64,000 nt of DNA from an uncultured Flavobacteriaceae bacterium (GTDB lineage: Bacteria; Bacteroidota; Bacteroidia; Flavobacteriales; Flavobacteriaceae): contig CANMSN010000001.1 of assembly GCA_947500585.1 (NCBI GenBank), positions 372,001-436,000 of the forward strand. The letters are read 5' to 3'. A program made the position numbers and the translations under genes. Below the pieces are notes generated by a model. It was not told where the DNA came from. It did no database searches and saw nothing but the letters and a program-made list of their open reading frames with translations. Position 1 is the stretch's first letter. Each line of letters starts with the position of its first letter. This document shows, piece by piece, positions 55,813 through 63,503 of this stretch.

Positions 55813-57222
55813 CTATGAATTAATAAGTATTGGGTAAATTTCTTCTAGTGATGTTAGCCCTTTTGATAATAAATTAAAAGCTTTATCTGAGAGCCTTTCA
55901 TTTTTTATGAAATCAGATTGCTCTAGGGTGTTTTTTTTAATACTTTCTGCAACATCATGATTAATAGGTAATATTTCGTAAATAGCACGCCTTCCTTTAT
56001 ATCCAGTATGATAGCATTCGTCACATCCCTCGGGGACAAAATGTGTTTTTAGTGTTTTTTCTGCTTTAAAAGATCTAGGTAAATCATCAGTATTAAAACC
56101 CTGCTCGCTTTTACAATTAGTACATAATGTTCTTACTAACCTTTGTGCTACTGATATATTAATAGTTTCAGCAATTAAAAATGATGGTACTCCCATATCT
56201 ATTAATCTAGAAATAGTACCAATAGCAGAGTTTGTATGTATGGTTGATAATACTAAATGACCTGTTAAAGATGCTCTAATAGCCATTTGTGCTGTTTTAG
56301 CATCTCGAATTTCACCAAGCATAATGATATCTGGATCTTGTCTTAAAAAAGAGCGTAATGCAGATGTAAATGTTAGCCCTATATTTTCTTTTAATTGAAC
56401 TTGGTTAATCCCTTTTAGGGTATATTCTATAGGGTCTTCAACTGTTACTATATTTCTTTTTATATCATTAAGATGCTTTAGTGTAGCATACAATGTTGTT
56501 GTTTTTCCAGAACCAGTTGGACCACTAATAAGCACAATTCCATTTGTTTTTTTAACAGCTTCCAGATACAAAACTATGTCTTCATTTTCTAGCCCTAGTT
56601 TATTTATGTTTAAATGTGAGGCATCTCTACCCAAAATACGCATCACTACTTTTTCACCATGATGTGTAGGTAGTATAGACACTCTAATATCAAAATCCTC
56701 ATATTCTATTCTACCATCTTGCGGTAATCTTTTTTCAGTAATATCTAGATTCGATTTGATCTTAATTTGATTGATCAACTCTAAATAATTATCTTTTTTA
56801 ATATGGTTTTTTTCAATTAATTGTCCATCAATTCGTAATCTTACTCTAACATCTTCTTCATAAATTTCAATATGAATATCACTGGCATTAATATTCTTAG
56901 CTTCAAATATTAAATCTTCTAAAAAATCATTTCCATATGACACCAATTTTGGTTTATCATCATTATTTCGATAATAAATAGAAAGTGTCTTTTTTATGAT
57001 TGAAGAATCAACTAATTCAAGAACTATATTTTTATTAAAGATTAATTTTAACTCCTCTTTAATGGCACTTTGTTCGGAAAATTTTGATTTATCAAAATAA
57101 TAAGCGTTTTCACTATCATTAATGGTTTTAGGGATAATTGAAAAATGATTTGCAATGTCAGAACTTATTGATTGCTGTAAAGCAACACTTAAATCAATAT
57201 GTTTCAAATCTGTAACATTCAT
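55813..57222 (-). CDS. gspE: GspE/PilB-type secretion ATPase
   Basis: A 469-residue hexameric assembly ATPase. The N-terminal T2SSE domain spans about 1-90. Walker A GPTGSGKTT is at residues 234-242, the Asp-box glutamates lie in TVEDPIEY, Walker B is DPDIIMLGE at 296-304 and the His box is GHLVLSTIHTN at 321-331. A tetracysteine zinc site (C367, C370, C400, C403) is typical of GspE/PilB and absent from retraction ATPases. No PilT gene is present in the window. The start overlaps the prepilin peptidase stop by one base. Confidence 0.92.
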   Translation of the reverse strand: MNVTDLKHIDLSVALQQSISSDIANHFSIIPKTINDSENAYYFDKSKFSEQSAIKEELKLIFNKNIVLELVDSSIIKKTLSIYYRNNDDKPKLVSYGNDFLEDLIFEAKNINASDIHIEIYEEDVRVRLRIDGQLIEKNHIKKDNYLELINQIKIKSNLDITEKRLPQDGRIEYEDFDIRVSILPTHHGEKVVMRILGRDASHLNINKLGLENEDIVLYLEAVKKTNGIVLISGPTGSGKTTTLYATLKHLNDIKRNIVTVEDPIEYTLKGINQVQLKENIGLTFTSALRSFLRQDPDIIMLGEIRDAKTAQMAIRASLTGHLVLSTIHTNSAIGTISRLIDMGVPSFLIAETINISVAQRLVRTLCTNCKSEQGFNTDDLPRSFKAEKTLKTHFVPEGCDECYHTGYKGRRAIYEILPINHDVAESIKKNTLEQSDFIKNERLSDKAFNLLSKGLTSLEEIYPILINS

Positions 57223-57704
57223 TAAAATGAAAAATTAACGTTGAACAAATTTTTTGCAACTAAATTAATAATTAGAAATAATGATAAGTATCCTGCAAGT
57301 GGGATTGTTTTGACATGCTTAAAAAACGTAAAGCCTACATGTAGAATTAAAGAAAATAATAACCCCAAAATAAAAAACAGAATAAATGGTTTTAAATTAA
57401 ACAGAGGTGTAATTGCTATGAAAAAAACAAGGTCACCTAATCCTATATGTGAGTCTATTGGATTTACAAACTTTTTTTCTTTAAGAGAAAAATATAAAAA
57501 CAACCCTGTAATGTTGACTAAAACAAAAACAAGATTATAAACAATAGTAACCAACTTTAAATTGGCTGAATAATAATTTATAACTAAAGCTAAAATAAAA
57601 AGTACTACAGGTAAAACTACATGTATTGTTCTTTTTCTAAAATCTTGAAAAAAAACAAATATTAGTATTATAGTTAGTAACAAGTTTGTAAATAACATTA
57701 TCAT
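57222..57704 (-). CDS. Minimal prepilin peptidase (A24 aspartic protease)
   Basis: About 160 residues, nearly all membrane helices. The two catalytic aspartates are visible: D21 in FFQDFRKRTIH and D91 in HIGLGDLVFF (the GxGD motif). The N-terminal methyltransferase and zinc domain of PilD/GspO is absent. I start at the ATG at 57704, which overlaps the pseudopilin stop as TGATG; an upstream start at 57752 would overlap that gene by 49 bases. The enzyme would cleave the four pseudopilins of the same operon. Confidence 0.75.
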   Translation of the reverse strand: MIMLFTNLLLTIILIFVFFQDFRKRTIHVVLPVVLFILALVINYYSANLKLVTIVYNLVFVLVNITGLFLYFSLKEKKFVNPIDSHIGLGDLVFFIAITPLFNLKPFILFFILGLLFSLILHVGFTFFKHVKTIPLAGYLSLFLIINLVAKNLFNVNFSF

Positions 57705-58132
57705 CAATCTTTTATAGTTTCTTTTAATAATCGATCTTGATTTATTTCCCAAGTATTGTACACACCATCACCATCAAAATCTTGTAATGAAGTAGCCGTA
57801 GCTTTAAATGTATTTATAGTAGCCTCTATAACTTCTATTTTATATACCGCTTGCCCTCCTTTGTCGATAGTTAAAGCTTCCTCAAATCCTAGTTCATTAA
57901 AATCTGCTGTGTATTTAGAATGACGGTAAAAATGACTCTTCTCAAGTCCATGAATCATGCTTAGCATATTTTGTGCTTCAATAGATTTAGCACTTGTAAC
58001 AACCGAAGTTTGATTAGGTACAACCAAGTATATTAAAATACCAATAATACATAGTACAACTAATATCTCAGACATAGAATATGCTTTTAAATATCCTTTA
58101 TTTTTGTTAGATTTTAATAATTTTTTGTTCAT
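57704..58132 (-). CDS. Major pseudopilin, GspG-like
   Basis: A 142-residue prepilin. The leader ends at A17 and the mature protein would start YSMSEILVVLCIIGILIYLV, with the essential glutamate at +5 (E22). Ala replaces the usual Gly at -1. The C-terminal DFDGDGVYNTWEIN has a calcium-loop-like DxDGDG pattern; GspG also uses calcium for stability, though at a different motif. It lies between GspF and the prepilin peptidase and is the likely main subunit of the pseudopilus. Confidence 0.75.
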   Translation of the reverse strand: MNKKLLKSNKNKGYLKAYSMSEILVVLCIIGILIYLVVPNQTSVVTSAKSIEAQNMLSMIHGLEKSHFYRHSKYTADFNELGFEEALTIDKGGQAVYKIEVIEATINTFKATATSLQDFDGDGVYNTWEINQDRLLKETIKD

Positions 58133-58143
58133 TTTAATACATT

Positions 58144-59265
58144 TTAATTTTCAATAATCTTACTTAAATTAAACATTGGCGAATACATAGCTATCATAAT
58201 AAATCCAACAATACCACCAATTAAAACTATCATTAAAGGTTCCAAAATAGTACCTATCATTTTTGTTGAATGATCCACTTCATCATTGTATTGGTTTGCC
58301 AAACCATCAAACATGCTATCTAATTCGTTAATTTGCTCACCTATGGTGGTTAATGAAATAATTTTGGGTGTAAAAAACGTATGTTTTTTTAAGCTATCAG
58401 CCAATGTTTCTCCTTTTAATATGTCTAATTTTGCTTGTGAAAGTGCAGACTTTAAGGGATAAAATGAAATCATTTTTTCTGTTAATTCTAAAGCTGTAAT
58501 AAGTGGTGTTTTTGCAGATAATAAAAGACTGAAAGACTGACAAAACCTGGCTAAGTAAATTTTCTTTATAAGGCTGCCGAAATAAGGTGTTTTTAAAATT
58601 ATTTTAGATGTTATACTTTTATAAGTATCATTGTTCTTTAATAATTTATGACCAATAATGATTGATAAAAAAACTCCTAATACACTAAATAAAATAAGAT
58701 TAAAATTATTAGATACTTTGACAACAAACTGAGTAATTTCTGGAAGTTCTTTCCCAAATTGCTGAAAAACTGATGCAAACATGGGTACTACAAAATTTAG
58801 CATAAAGTATAATACCGCAAAAGTGATTACTAATACAAAAACAGGATATGCTAATACCGAAACAACTTGCCGTTTCATTTTAATTTTTCTAGAGAAAAAT
58901 TTTTGTAGTTGATCAAAAATTTCAGGTAAACGCCTAGTGTCTTCTCCAATCTTTATACTATAATATTCATATGATGAAAAATGCTTATAATTTTTTATAG
59001 CTTCATGTAAAGACTTTCCTTTAACAACATCGTCATTAATACTTTTATAAATAGATTTTAAGAATTTAGATTTTTGCTGATTTGTTAAAATCATTAATGC
59101 CTGATTAAAATCTACTCCAGCTTTTATTAAAGTAGAGAATTCTCTATAGAAATCTTCCTTTTGTTTATCTGAAAATTTCTTGAAATTAGGCATTGAGAAG
59201 TCAAAATCTGTTTTTAACACATCTTCCTTCTTTTGCCTGTTATATGTAACAGTATCAATCTTCAT
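58144..59265 (-). CDS. gspF: GspF/PilC-type inner-membrane platform protein
   Basis: A 373-residue platform protein with two T2SSF domains (about 35-150 and 240-365) and three membrane helices (around 142-165, 190-210 and 340-362). Typical segments are FSTLIKAGVDFNQALMIL, SVLAYPVFVLVITFAVLYF and the repeat-two equivalents FSLLLSAKTPLITALEL and IMIAMYSPMFNL. It is the pivot on which GspE acts during pseudopilus assembly. It overlaps the preceding pseudopilin gene by 11 bases. Confidence 0.9.
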   Translation of the reverse strand: MKIDTVTYNRQKKEDVLKTDFDFSMPNFKKFSDKQKEDFYREFSTLIKAGVDFNQALMILTNQQKSKFLKSIYKSINDDVVKGKSLHEAIKNYKHFSSYEYYSIKIGEDTRRLPEIFDQLQKFFSRKIKMKRQVVSVLAYPVFVLVITFAVLYFMLNFVVPMFASVFQQFGKELPEITQFVVKVSNNFNLILFSVLGVFLSIIIGHKLLKNNDTYKSITSKIILKTPYFGSLIKKIYLARFCQSFSLLLSAKTPLITALELTEKMISFYPLKSALSQAKLDILKGETLADSLKKHTFFTPKIISLTTIGEQINELDSMFDGLANQYNDEVDHSTKMIGTILEPLMIVLIGGIVGFIMIAMYSPMFNLSKIIEN

Positions 59266-59740
59266 TCAAGTACATGGTATTTATAACTTCAGAATTATTT
59301 TTATTAAAAAAATAATTAGTGCTTATTGTATCGTTTAGCACTCTCAACTCTACTTTTAATATTTTATTTAGAAGGTTGTATTTATAATTATCAAGAGACT
59401 TATAGTTTATGACTCGTAATTTAAAAGTGTCTGTTTTAATAGCATTTTGTCTTAGTATATAATGGTCTCTTATAGTGTAGTTTATTTCAGTATCATCATA
59501 TTTTTTCAAAATAAACTCATTATTAATAATGTTAAAATCATTAGACTCTTCGATGTCGCTTATAATGGTTGAGTTAAATAAATTGTATTCTAAAACTTGA
59601 GTATGCTCTTCATTAAAAAGTGATAATTGCTTTCCAATTAAATTAAACAGGGAGTAGGTAATAGTTACAATAATACTCATCAGCATTAAACTAATTAGAG
59701 CTTCTAATATGGTAAAACCTTTAAGTTCTCTAGTCTTCAT
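59255..59740 (-). CDS. Minor pseudopilin, GspJ-like
   Basis: A 161-residue prepilin with the classic motif KG|FTILEALISLMLMSIIVTIT; G8 at -1, F9 at +1, E13 at +5. The rest is a small beta-rich globular domain. Length and position next to the GspI- and GspK-like proteins suggest a tip-complex pseudopilin such as GspJ. It overlaps the next upstream gene by 11 bases. Confidence 0.65.
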   Translation of the reverse strand: MKTRELKGFTILEALISLMLMSIIVTITYSLFNLIGKQLSLFNEEHTQVLEYNLFNSTIISDIEESNDFNIINNEFILKKYDDTEINYTIRDHYILRQNAIKTDTFKLRVINYKSLDNYKYNLLNKILKVELRVLNDTISTNYFFNKNNSEVINTMYLNED

Positions 59741-60083
59741 TATAAGAAATTAGTTTATTAACCACATCTATACTATTTCCCGATTTTATTGTAAACATTA
59801 AAAGTGCCGTATGATCTATTTTATTTACAGTTACTACTTTATCAATAGTATATCCATCAAAAGTATAAGTATCATCTTCATAGTCATTTTCTAAAATACT
59901 TTCTTTTGTTAAGAGATTTACGCTATGTTTTGCATTGAAATAGTTAATAGACTTGTTTTGTTTAATCACATTTAAATAAATTAAAAAAGCCACTAATGCA
60001 CATACTGAAATAATTGAAATAGCTATTATAGATTCCATTACAGATGATGCTTTAAGGGTTTTAAAATTCTTTAATAATTGCAT
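59730..60083 (-). CDS. Minor pseudopilin, GspI-like
   Basis: About 117 residues from the ATG at 60083, preferred over an upstream start at 60125 because it gives a normal short basic leader. Cleavage is predicted after A12, giving SSVMESIIAISIISVCALVA with E17 at +5. The globular part is small, as in GspI. It overlaps the GspK-like gene by 23 bases. Confidence 0.6.
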   Translation of the reverse strand: MQLLKNFKTLKASSVMESIIAISIISVCALVAFLIYLNVIKQNKSINYFNAKHSVNLLTKESILENDYEDDTYTFDGYTIDKVVTVNKIDHTALLMFTIKSGNSIDVVNKLISYNED

Positions 60084-61326
60084 ATTTTTTATTTTCAATT
60101 GTATTTTTAAATAAGGGTAATTCAATAAAATTATCAGATAGACTATCCCTATTTATAGAACCATTTAGAATGATATTTTCGTAATTCGATGATGCTGTTT
60201 GAAGATTAAATTTATCAGTATAAATACTGCCAATAAGGTTTCCTTCAAACTGAGTTTTACCATAACAATAGATATTACCAATAATTGTAGCACCTTCTTT
60301 AATCATAAGTATACGTCTCAATGCTCCACTTTGCGTATCACCATCTATAACAATACCACCTATAATTTTTGAATTTTTATTTATAATAACAGAAACAGAG
60401 TCAGTATCATTTTTTACATAAATACTAGAAGGATATTTTAATGAAACATCTTCAGCAATCTCAACGGTTTCTTTAGCTATAACCTGTATATTTCCTTTAA
60501 ACCCAGATAATATTTTTATTTTGGGCGCTATTACTAAAACATCTTGTAGTTTAGCTGTCTTATCTATTTGTAATTCTTTATTCGAAATCAAAACAATATT
60601 TCCTTTAAATACAATATTGCTTAGCCTAGTAATTTCGTTTAAGTCTATAAGTTTAGTAGCGTTTTCAAAACCATTTATAATAACTGTTTCTTTATCAAAA
60701 ACACTAAAGGGGATAGATTTATAATCTGAAAAATCAACCCGTAATTCTTTATCTATTTTTGGTAACTTATCATTAGATTTTGATGTTTTTCCTCTAAGTG
60801 TAATCTTATTCCCTTTATTTCCGTTAATATAAGCTTGTTCCGTTTTTCCATTAGGAATTTCTATATCACCTAAAATTTTTGTGTTACCTGATAATTTTAA
60901 AGGTTTATCATAATCAGTAACATACAAAGCCAAGTTATCTGTTTTAATATTTACTTTTCCAATCATTGCCGTTTTAGAAACGGTATCGTTTTTAAAAACT
61001 GTTTTACTAACAATTACATCATAAAACCCCCAACTCTTTTTTTCTAAATAAGAGAATACATTATCATCAAATACATCAATTTTATCAACCTTATTATAAG
61101 GCATACTTTCTACATTGTTTATGAGGTAATTGAATGATGATCTGTTTCTATTTATCAAATCCTCATACATATAAAATTGATTGTTTAACATGTTTCGATA
61201 ATGTGATAGTAAAACCAAGCATCCGCTAAAAACAGAAATAATTACACAAATAAAAATAGCATTGATTAACGAAGAAGCTCTAAGTTTATGTGATTTACTT
61301 TTTATGAATGTGATTTGCTTTTTCAA
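60061..61326 (-). CDS. GspK-like tip pseudopilin with a polymer-forming beta-helix-like domain
   Basis: A 421-residue protein, first gene of the machine operon. The leader ends RA|SSLINAIFICVIISVFSG with Asn instead of Glu at +5 (N22); lack of Glu5 is a known trait of GspK. Residues 140-380 are regular short beta-turns (GNTKILGDIEIPNG, NIVFKGNIVLISNKE, GATIIGNIYCYGKTQFEGN) like bactofilin/polymer-forming domains, replacing the usual alpha-helical insert of GspK. This would put a beta-helical cap at the pilus tip. Confidence 0.65.
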   Translation of the reverse strand: MKKQITFIKSKSHKLRASSLINAIFICVIISVFSGCLVLLSHYRNMLNNQFYMYEDLINRNRSSFNYLINNVESMPYNKVDKIDVFDDNVFSYLEKKSWGFYDVIVSKTVFKNDTVSKTAMIGKVNIKTDNLALYVTDYDKPLKLSGNTKILGDIEIPNGKTEQAYINGNKGNKITLRGKTSKSNDKLPKIDKELRVDFSDYKSIPFSVFDKETVIINGFENATKLIDLNEITRLSNIVFKGNIVLISNKELQIDKTAKLQDVLVIAPKIKILSGFKGNIQVIAKETVEIAEDVSLKYPSSIYVKNDTDSVSVIINKNSKIIGGIVIDGDTQSGALRRILMIKEGATIIGNIYCYGKTQFEGNLIGSIYTDKFNLQTASSNYENIILNGSINRDSLSDNFIELPLFKNTIENKKYAIIKEF

Positions 61327-61339
61327 TTCATTGATCTGG

Positions 61340-61347
61340 TAAAGTTA
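61340..61347 (-). promoter_or_regulatory. Candidate -7 element of the secretion operon promoter
   Basis: TAACTTTA on the minus strand (61347 to 61340), a TAnnTTTA variant, lies 13 bases before the first ATG of the operon. No TTG is found at the usual -33 distance, which would fit a promoter that depends on an activator bound to the repeats at 61421-61451, roughly 85-115 bases upstream. Confidence 0.35.
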
Positions 61348-61420
61348 GTATCGCATTAGTTTATTTCTTTGAGATAATCATGACTAACCTACAAATGATT
61401 AAAAGAAATAAACAATGGGT

Positions 61421-61451
61421 AATCCCTAATTAAACAAAGGCTAATCCTTAG
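61421..61451 (-). promoter_or_regulatory. LytTR-type operator: two direct repeats 22 bp apart, machine operon
   Basis: On the minus strand CTAAGGATT (61451 to 61443) and TTAGGGATT (61429 to 61421) are direct repeats with a 22-base period. LytTR regulators bind pairs of 9-bp direct repeats with about this spacing. The same TAAGGATT core with the same period occurs before the LytTR gene itself (63166-63196). Confidence 0.5.
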
Positions 61452-61477
61452 TTAAATTCCTAAGTATACAAAACACA

Positions 61478-62152
61478 TTAAATAAAACCTTTTTCTTGAG
61501 CTAGCTTCAACAAACCTCTATCTCCTTTTCCTACAACATTAAAAATATCCTTTAAAATTCGCTTTCTTCTTTCTAAAGCCGCTATAGAAAGAGGTAAGAT
61601 TGTTGGTAACTCATTCATTTTTGTACCATTAGACAGTTCATATAGAATTTTTCTATCAATATGGTCAACAACAAAATCGTTTGCAGATTGTTTTCTTAAT
61701 ATTTTAGTTATGGTTTTACTATAAAAAGGCGGATCTAAAACAACAGTAGTTATAGCTTCAGCTAAAATCTGATTAGTCAAATCATTTTTCACTAAAAAAC
61801 CGTCAGGATTAACACTTTTAAAAATACTTGAAACTCTATAAGCATCATTGTATGAAGTAGAAACAATAATTTTAGCATCATAATCATTTCTTATTTTAGC
61901 GCCTAAATCTTCACCACATTTTATAACACTTGATTTAGTTTCGGGTAGTCTAATATCCAAAAAAATTAAATCGTAGCCTCCAGATTGCGATTCAGCTTTG
62001 ATTTTCAACATTGCAGAGTCGCAATTGTTAGTAGAATCTATATCAAAAGTATAAGATTTGTTGTTTTCGCTTATTTGTTTTAGAACTCTTATATAAACAT
62101 CTATAAAAATAGGATGGTCTTCTACTATTAAAACTTTAATTCTTTGTTTCAT
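61478..62152 (-). CDS. NarL-like response regulator
   Basis: A 224-residue response regulator. The receiver domain has E11-D12, the phosphoacceptor D66 (DLIFLDIRLP) and K122 (GFLVKND). The C-terminal 65 residues (VDHIDRKILYELSNGTKMNE, LERRKRILKDIF) resemble a LuxR/NarL-type helix-turn-helix. No histidine kinase gene is in the window, so its partner is elsewhere. Its position 150 bases upstream of the secretion operon suggests it controls that operon. Confidence 0.8.
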   Translation of the reverse strand: MKQRIKVLIVEDHPIFIDVYIRVLKQISENNKSYTFDIDSTNNCDSAMLKIKAESQSGGYDLIFLDIRLPETKSSVIKCGEDLGAKIRNDYDAKIIVSTSYNDAYRVSSIFKSVNPDGFLVKNDLTNQILAEAITTVVLDPPFYSKTITKILRKQSANDFVVDHIDRKILYELSNGTKMNELPTILPLSIAALERRKRILKDIFNVVGKGDRGLLKLAQEKGFI

Positions 62153-62389
62153 AAAAAGTAAATTTAAAATTCTTACAACTATCTAAATACTCAAATTACT
62201 TAGTGAGAGAAGCCTAAATAAATTTTTATTCATAATTAGTAATTGCTTTTGAAGCAATACAAACTATCATGCTAAAACATAATTATTTTCCTAATCTATG
62301 AAACATTATTGCTTGAGTCTATTTTTAGATATATTCTTTAGGGAAAGCACTATTAATACTAGTGAAATGGTATCTTTCAAAAGAAAGAC
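62153..62389. other. Spacer between the two regulator genes
   Basis: No gene is visible. ATTGCTT / AAGCAAT (about 62241-62257) form a 7-bp stem with a 3-base loop, and TCTTTC / GAAAGA around AAAA lies just past the LytTR gene stop (about 62373-62388). Neither is followed by a U-run, so termination between the regulators is doubtful. Confidence 0.4.
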
Positions 62390-63115
62390 CTAATTCAAAA
62401 GAATTTTAGAAGTAGGAGTTAGAGAATTTATCATAAGATCAACGTTATCTCTATAAGTCTTTGTAAAAGGCACATTATGTTTATGCCTCTTTAGAGTAAA
62501 TCTAGAATTACCATAATTAACCCTAGATACATAATCAGAATTAATAATATAGCTTTTATGAACCCTCAAAAAAGTTTTTGGTAAAATTGATTCGTATGTT
62601 TTTAAAGTCTTAAATGAATTTACAACACTACCATCATTCATGTGGAAATCAGTAGTATTATTGTCTGCCCTTAAAAATAAAATTTCATCGACATTTAAAT
62701 ATTGATAATCTTTATAAGATTTTAAACAAATTGTTTTTTTTGCTTTAATCGGATGTTTTTTTTTAAACCTTAATGCCATTTTTCTTATTTCTAAATCTGT
62801 AATGGGATTTAACAAATAATCAAAAAAGCCTGTTTTAATAGCTTCATAAGCTTTTTCTTTTGATGAAGATATAGCAATAAATTCTGTGTCACTTTTTAAA
62901 TATTGATTTAATTCATGAACAAAATTAAAAGGATTACCCCTAACCAAGTCTATGTTTACAAAAATTAAATTTGGCATCTCTTTAAGAATAGAGTTCATAG
63001 ATTCATTATAATCGCTAGCATTTCCAATACAATGAAACCCTGATAACTCTGCTAAAACTCTTTTGATTTTAGTAATCATAACTAATTCCGATTCTATAAT
63101 ATAATATCTATTCAA
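62390..63115 (-). CDS. LytTR transcription regulator with a degenerate receiver domain
   Basis: A 241-residue protein with a receiver-like domain (1-115) and a LytTR DNA-binding domain (about 135-235: YLNVDEILFLRADNNTTDFH, FLRVHKSYIINSDYV). The receiver lacks the key residues: N54 replaces the phosphoacceptor Asp (LIFVNIDL), N103 replaces the conserved Lys (DYLLNP), and the acidic pocket is ESE. It therefore cannot be phosphorylated in the usual way. The start is TTG; the next Met is inside the receiver. Confidence 0.8.
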   Translation of the reverse strand: MNRYYIIESELVMITKIKRVLAELSGFHCIGNASDYNESMNSILKEMPNLIFVNIDLVRGNPFNFVHELNQYLKSDTEFIAISSSKEKAYEAIKTGFFDYLLNPITDLEIRKMALRFKKKHPIKAKKTICLKSYKDYQYLNVDEILFLRADNNTTDFHMNDGSVVNSFKTLKTYESILPKTFLRVHKSYIINSDYVSRVNYGNSRFTLKRHKHNVPFTKTYRDNVDLMINSLTPTSKILLN

Positions 63116-63165
63116 AATGGACTAAATTTAAAAAATCTAATTTATATATAAATTACTATAATAAC

Positions 63166-63196
63166 GTAAGGATTTACCATTAATTTAGTAAGGTTA
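63166..63196 (+). promoter_or_regulatory. LytTR-type operator: two direct repeats 22 bp apart, before the LytTR gene
   Basis: GTAAGGATT (63166-63174) and GTAAGGTTA (63188-63196) are direct repeats with a period of exactly 22 bases, about 50-80 bases upstream of the LytTR start. The core matches the pair at 61421-61451, but the orientation relative to the downstream gene is opposite. This suggests autoregulation. Confidence 0.5.
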
Positions 63197-63439
63197 TTTC
63201 TTGAAAAATAAATATAAGATTATTTAAAAAAAAATAGTTTCTGACAATATTATATAACTCCTTTTTATTTTTTTGAAAAGGAACCAAAAGGCAATATTTA
63301 TTGTGGAAATTAAGTTTAGAAAATTCCATTTATAAAAAAAAATCAAATTGTTCCAAAAAGCTCTTTAAAGCTCATGGCAATTCAATAAAGAAAGGACTTA
63401 CCCAGTCGTACCCTTATAGTTTATTACTTTGCATCATAT
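63197..63439. other. AT-rich spacer without a visible gene
   Basis: The region between the LytTR upstream repeats and the tRNA terminator is very AT-rich with several homopolymer A and T runs. I see no open frame of useful length, no RNA gene and no clear palindrome. Confidence 0.4.
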
Positions 63440-63480
63440 AAAACAAAAAACACTGACAATCATATAATTAACAGTGTTTT
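63440..63480 (-). terminator. Terminator downstream of tRNA-Pro
   Basis: AAAACACTG (63447-63455) pairs with CAGTGTTTT (63472-63480), a 9-bp stem, followed on the minus strand by TTTTTTGTTTT. It lies 24 bases past the tRNA 3' end. Confidence 0.75.
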
Positions 63481-63503
63481 GATTTGTTTTGAAACTAGGT
63501 TCG

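Noticed and set aside
25805..61326. Type VI or extracellular contractile injection system for the RHS toxin
   Set aside because: No sheath, tube, baseplate, VgrG or ClpV-like gene is present, and the RHS protein has a Sec signal peptide, which does not fit a T6SS cargo.
53880..61326. Retractile type IV pilus for twitching or DNA uptake
   Set aside because: No PilT-type retraction ATPase is present, only one assembly ATPase, and the major pilin-like subunit is short and GspG-like. The classification is not final, since PilT could be encoded elsewhere.
62153..62389. A third pair of 22-bp-spaced TAAGG repeats upstream of the NarL-like gene
   Set aside because: CTAAGTAAT and GTAAGAATT do occur on the minus strand, but 27 bases apart and with weak similarity, so I did not count them.
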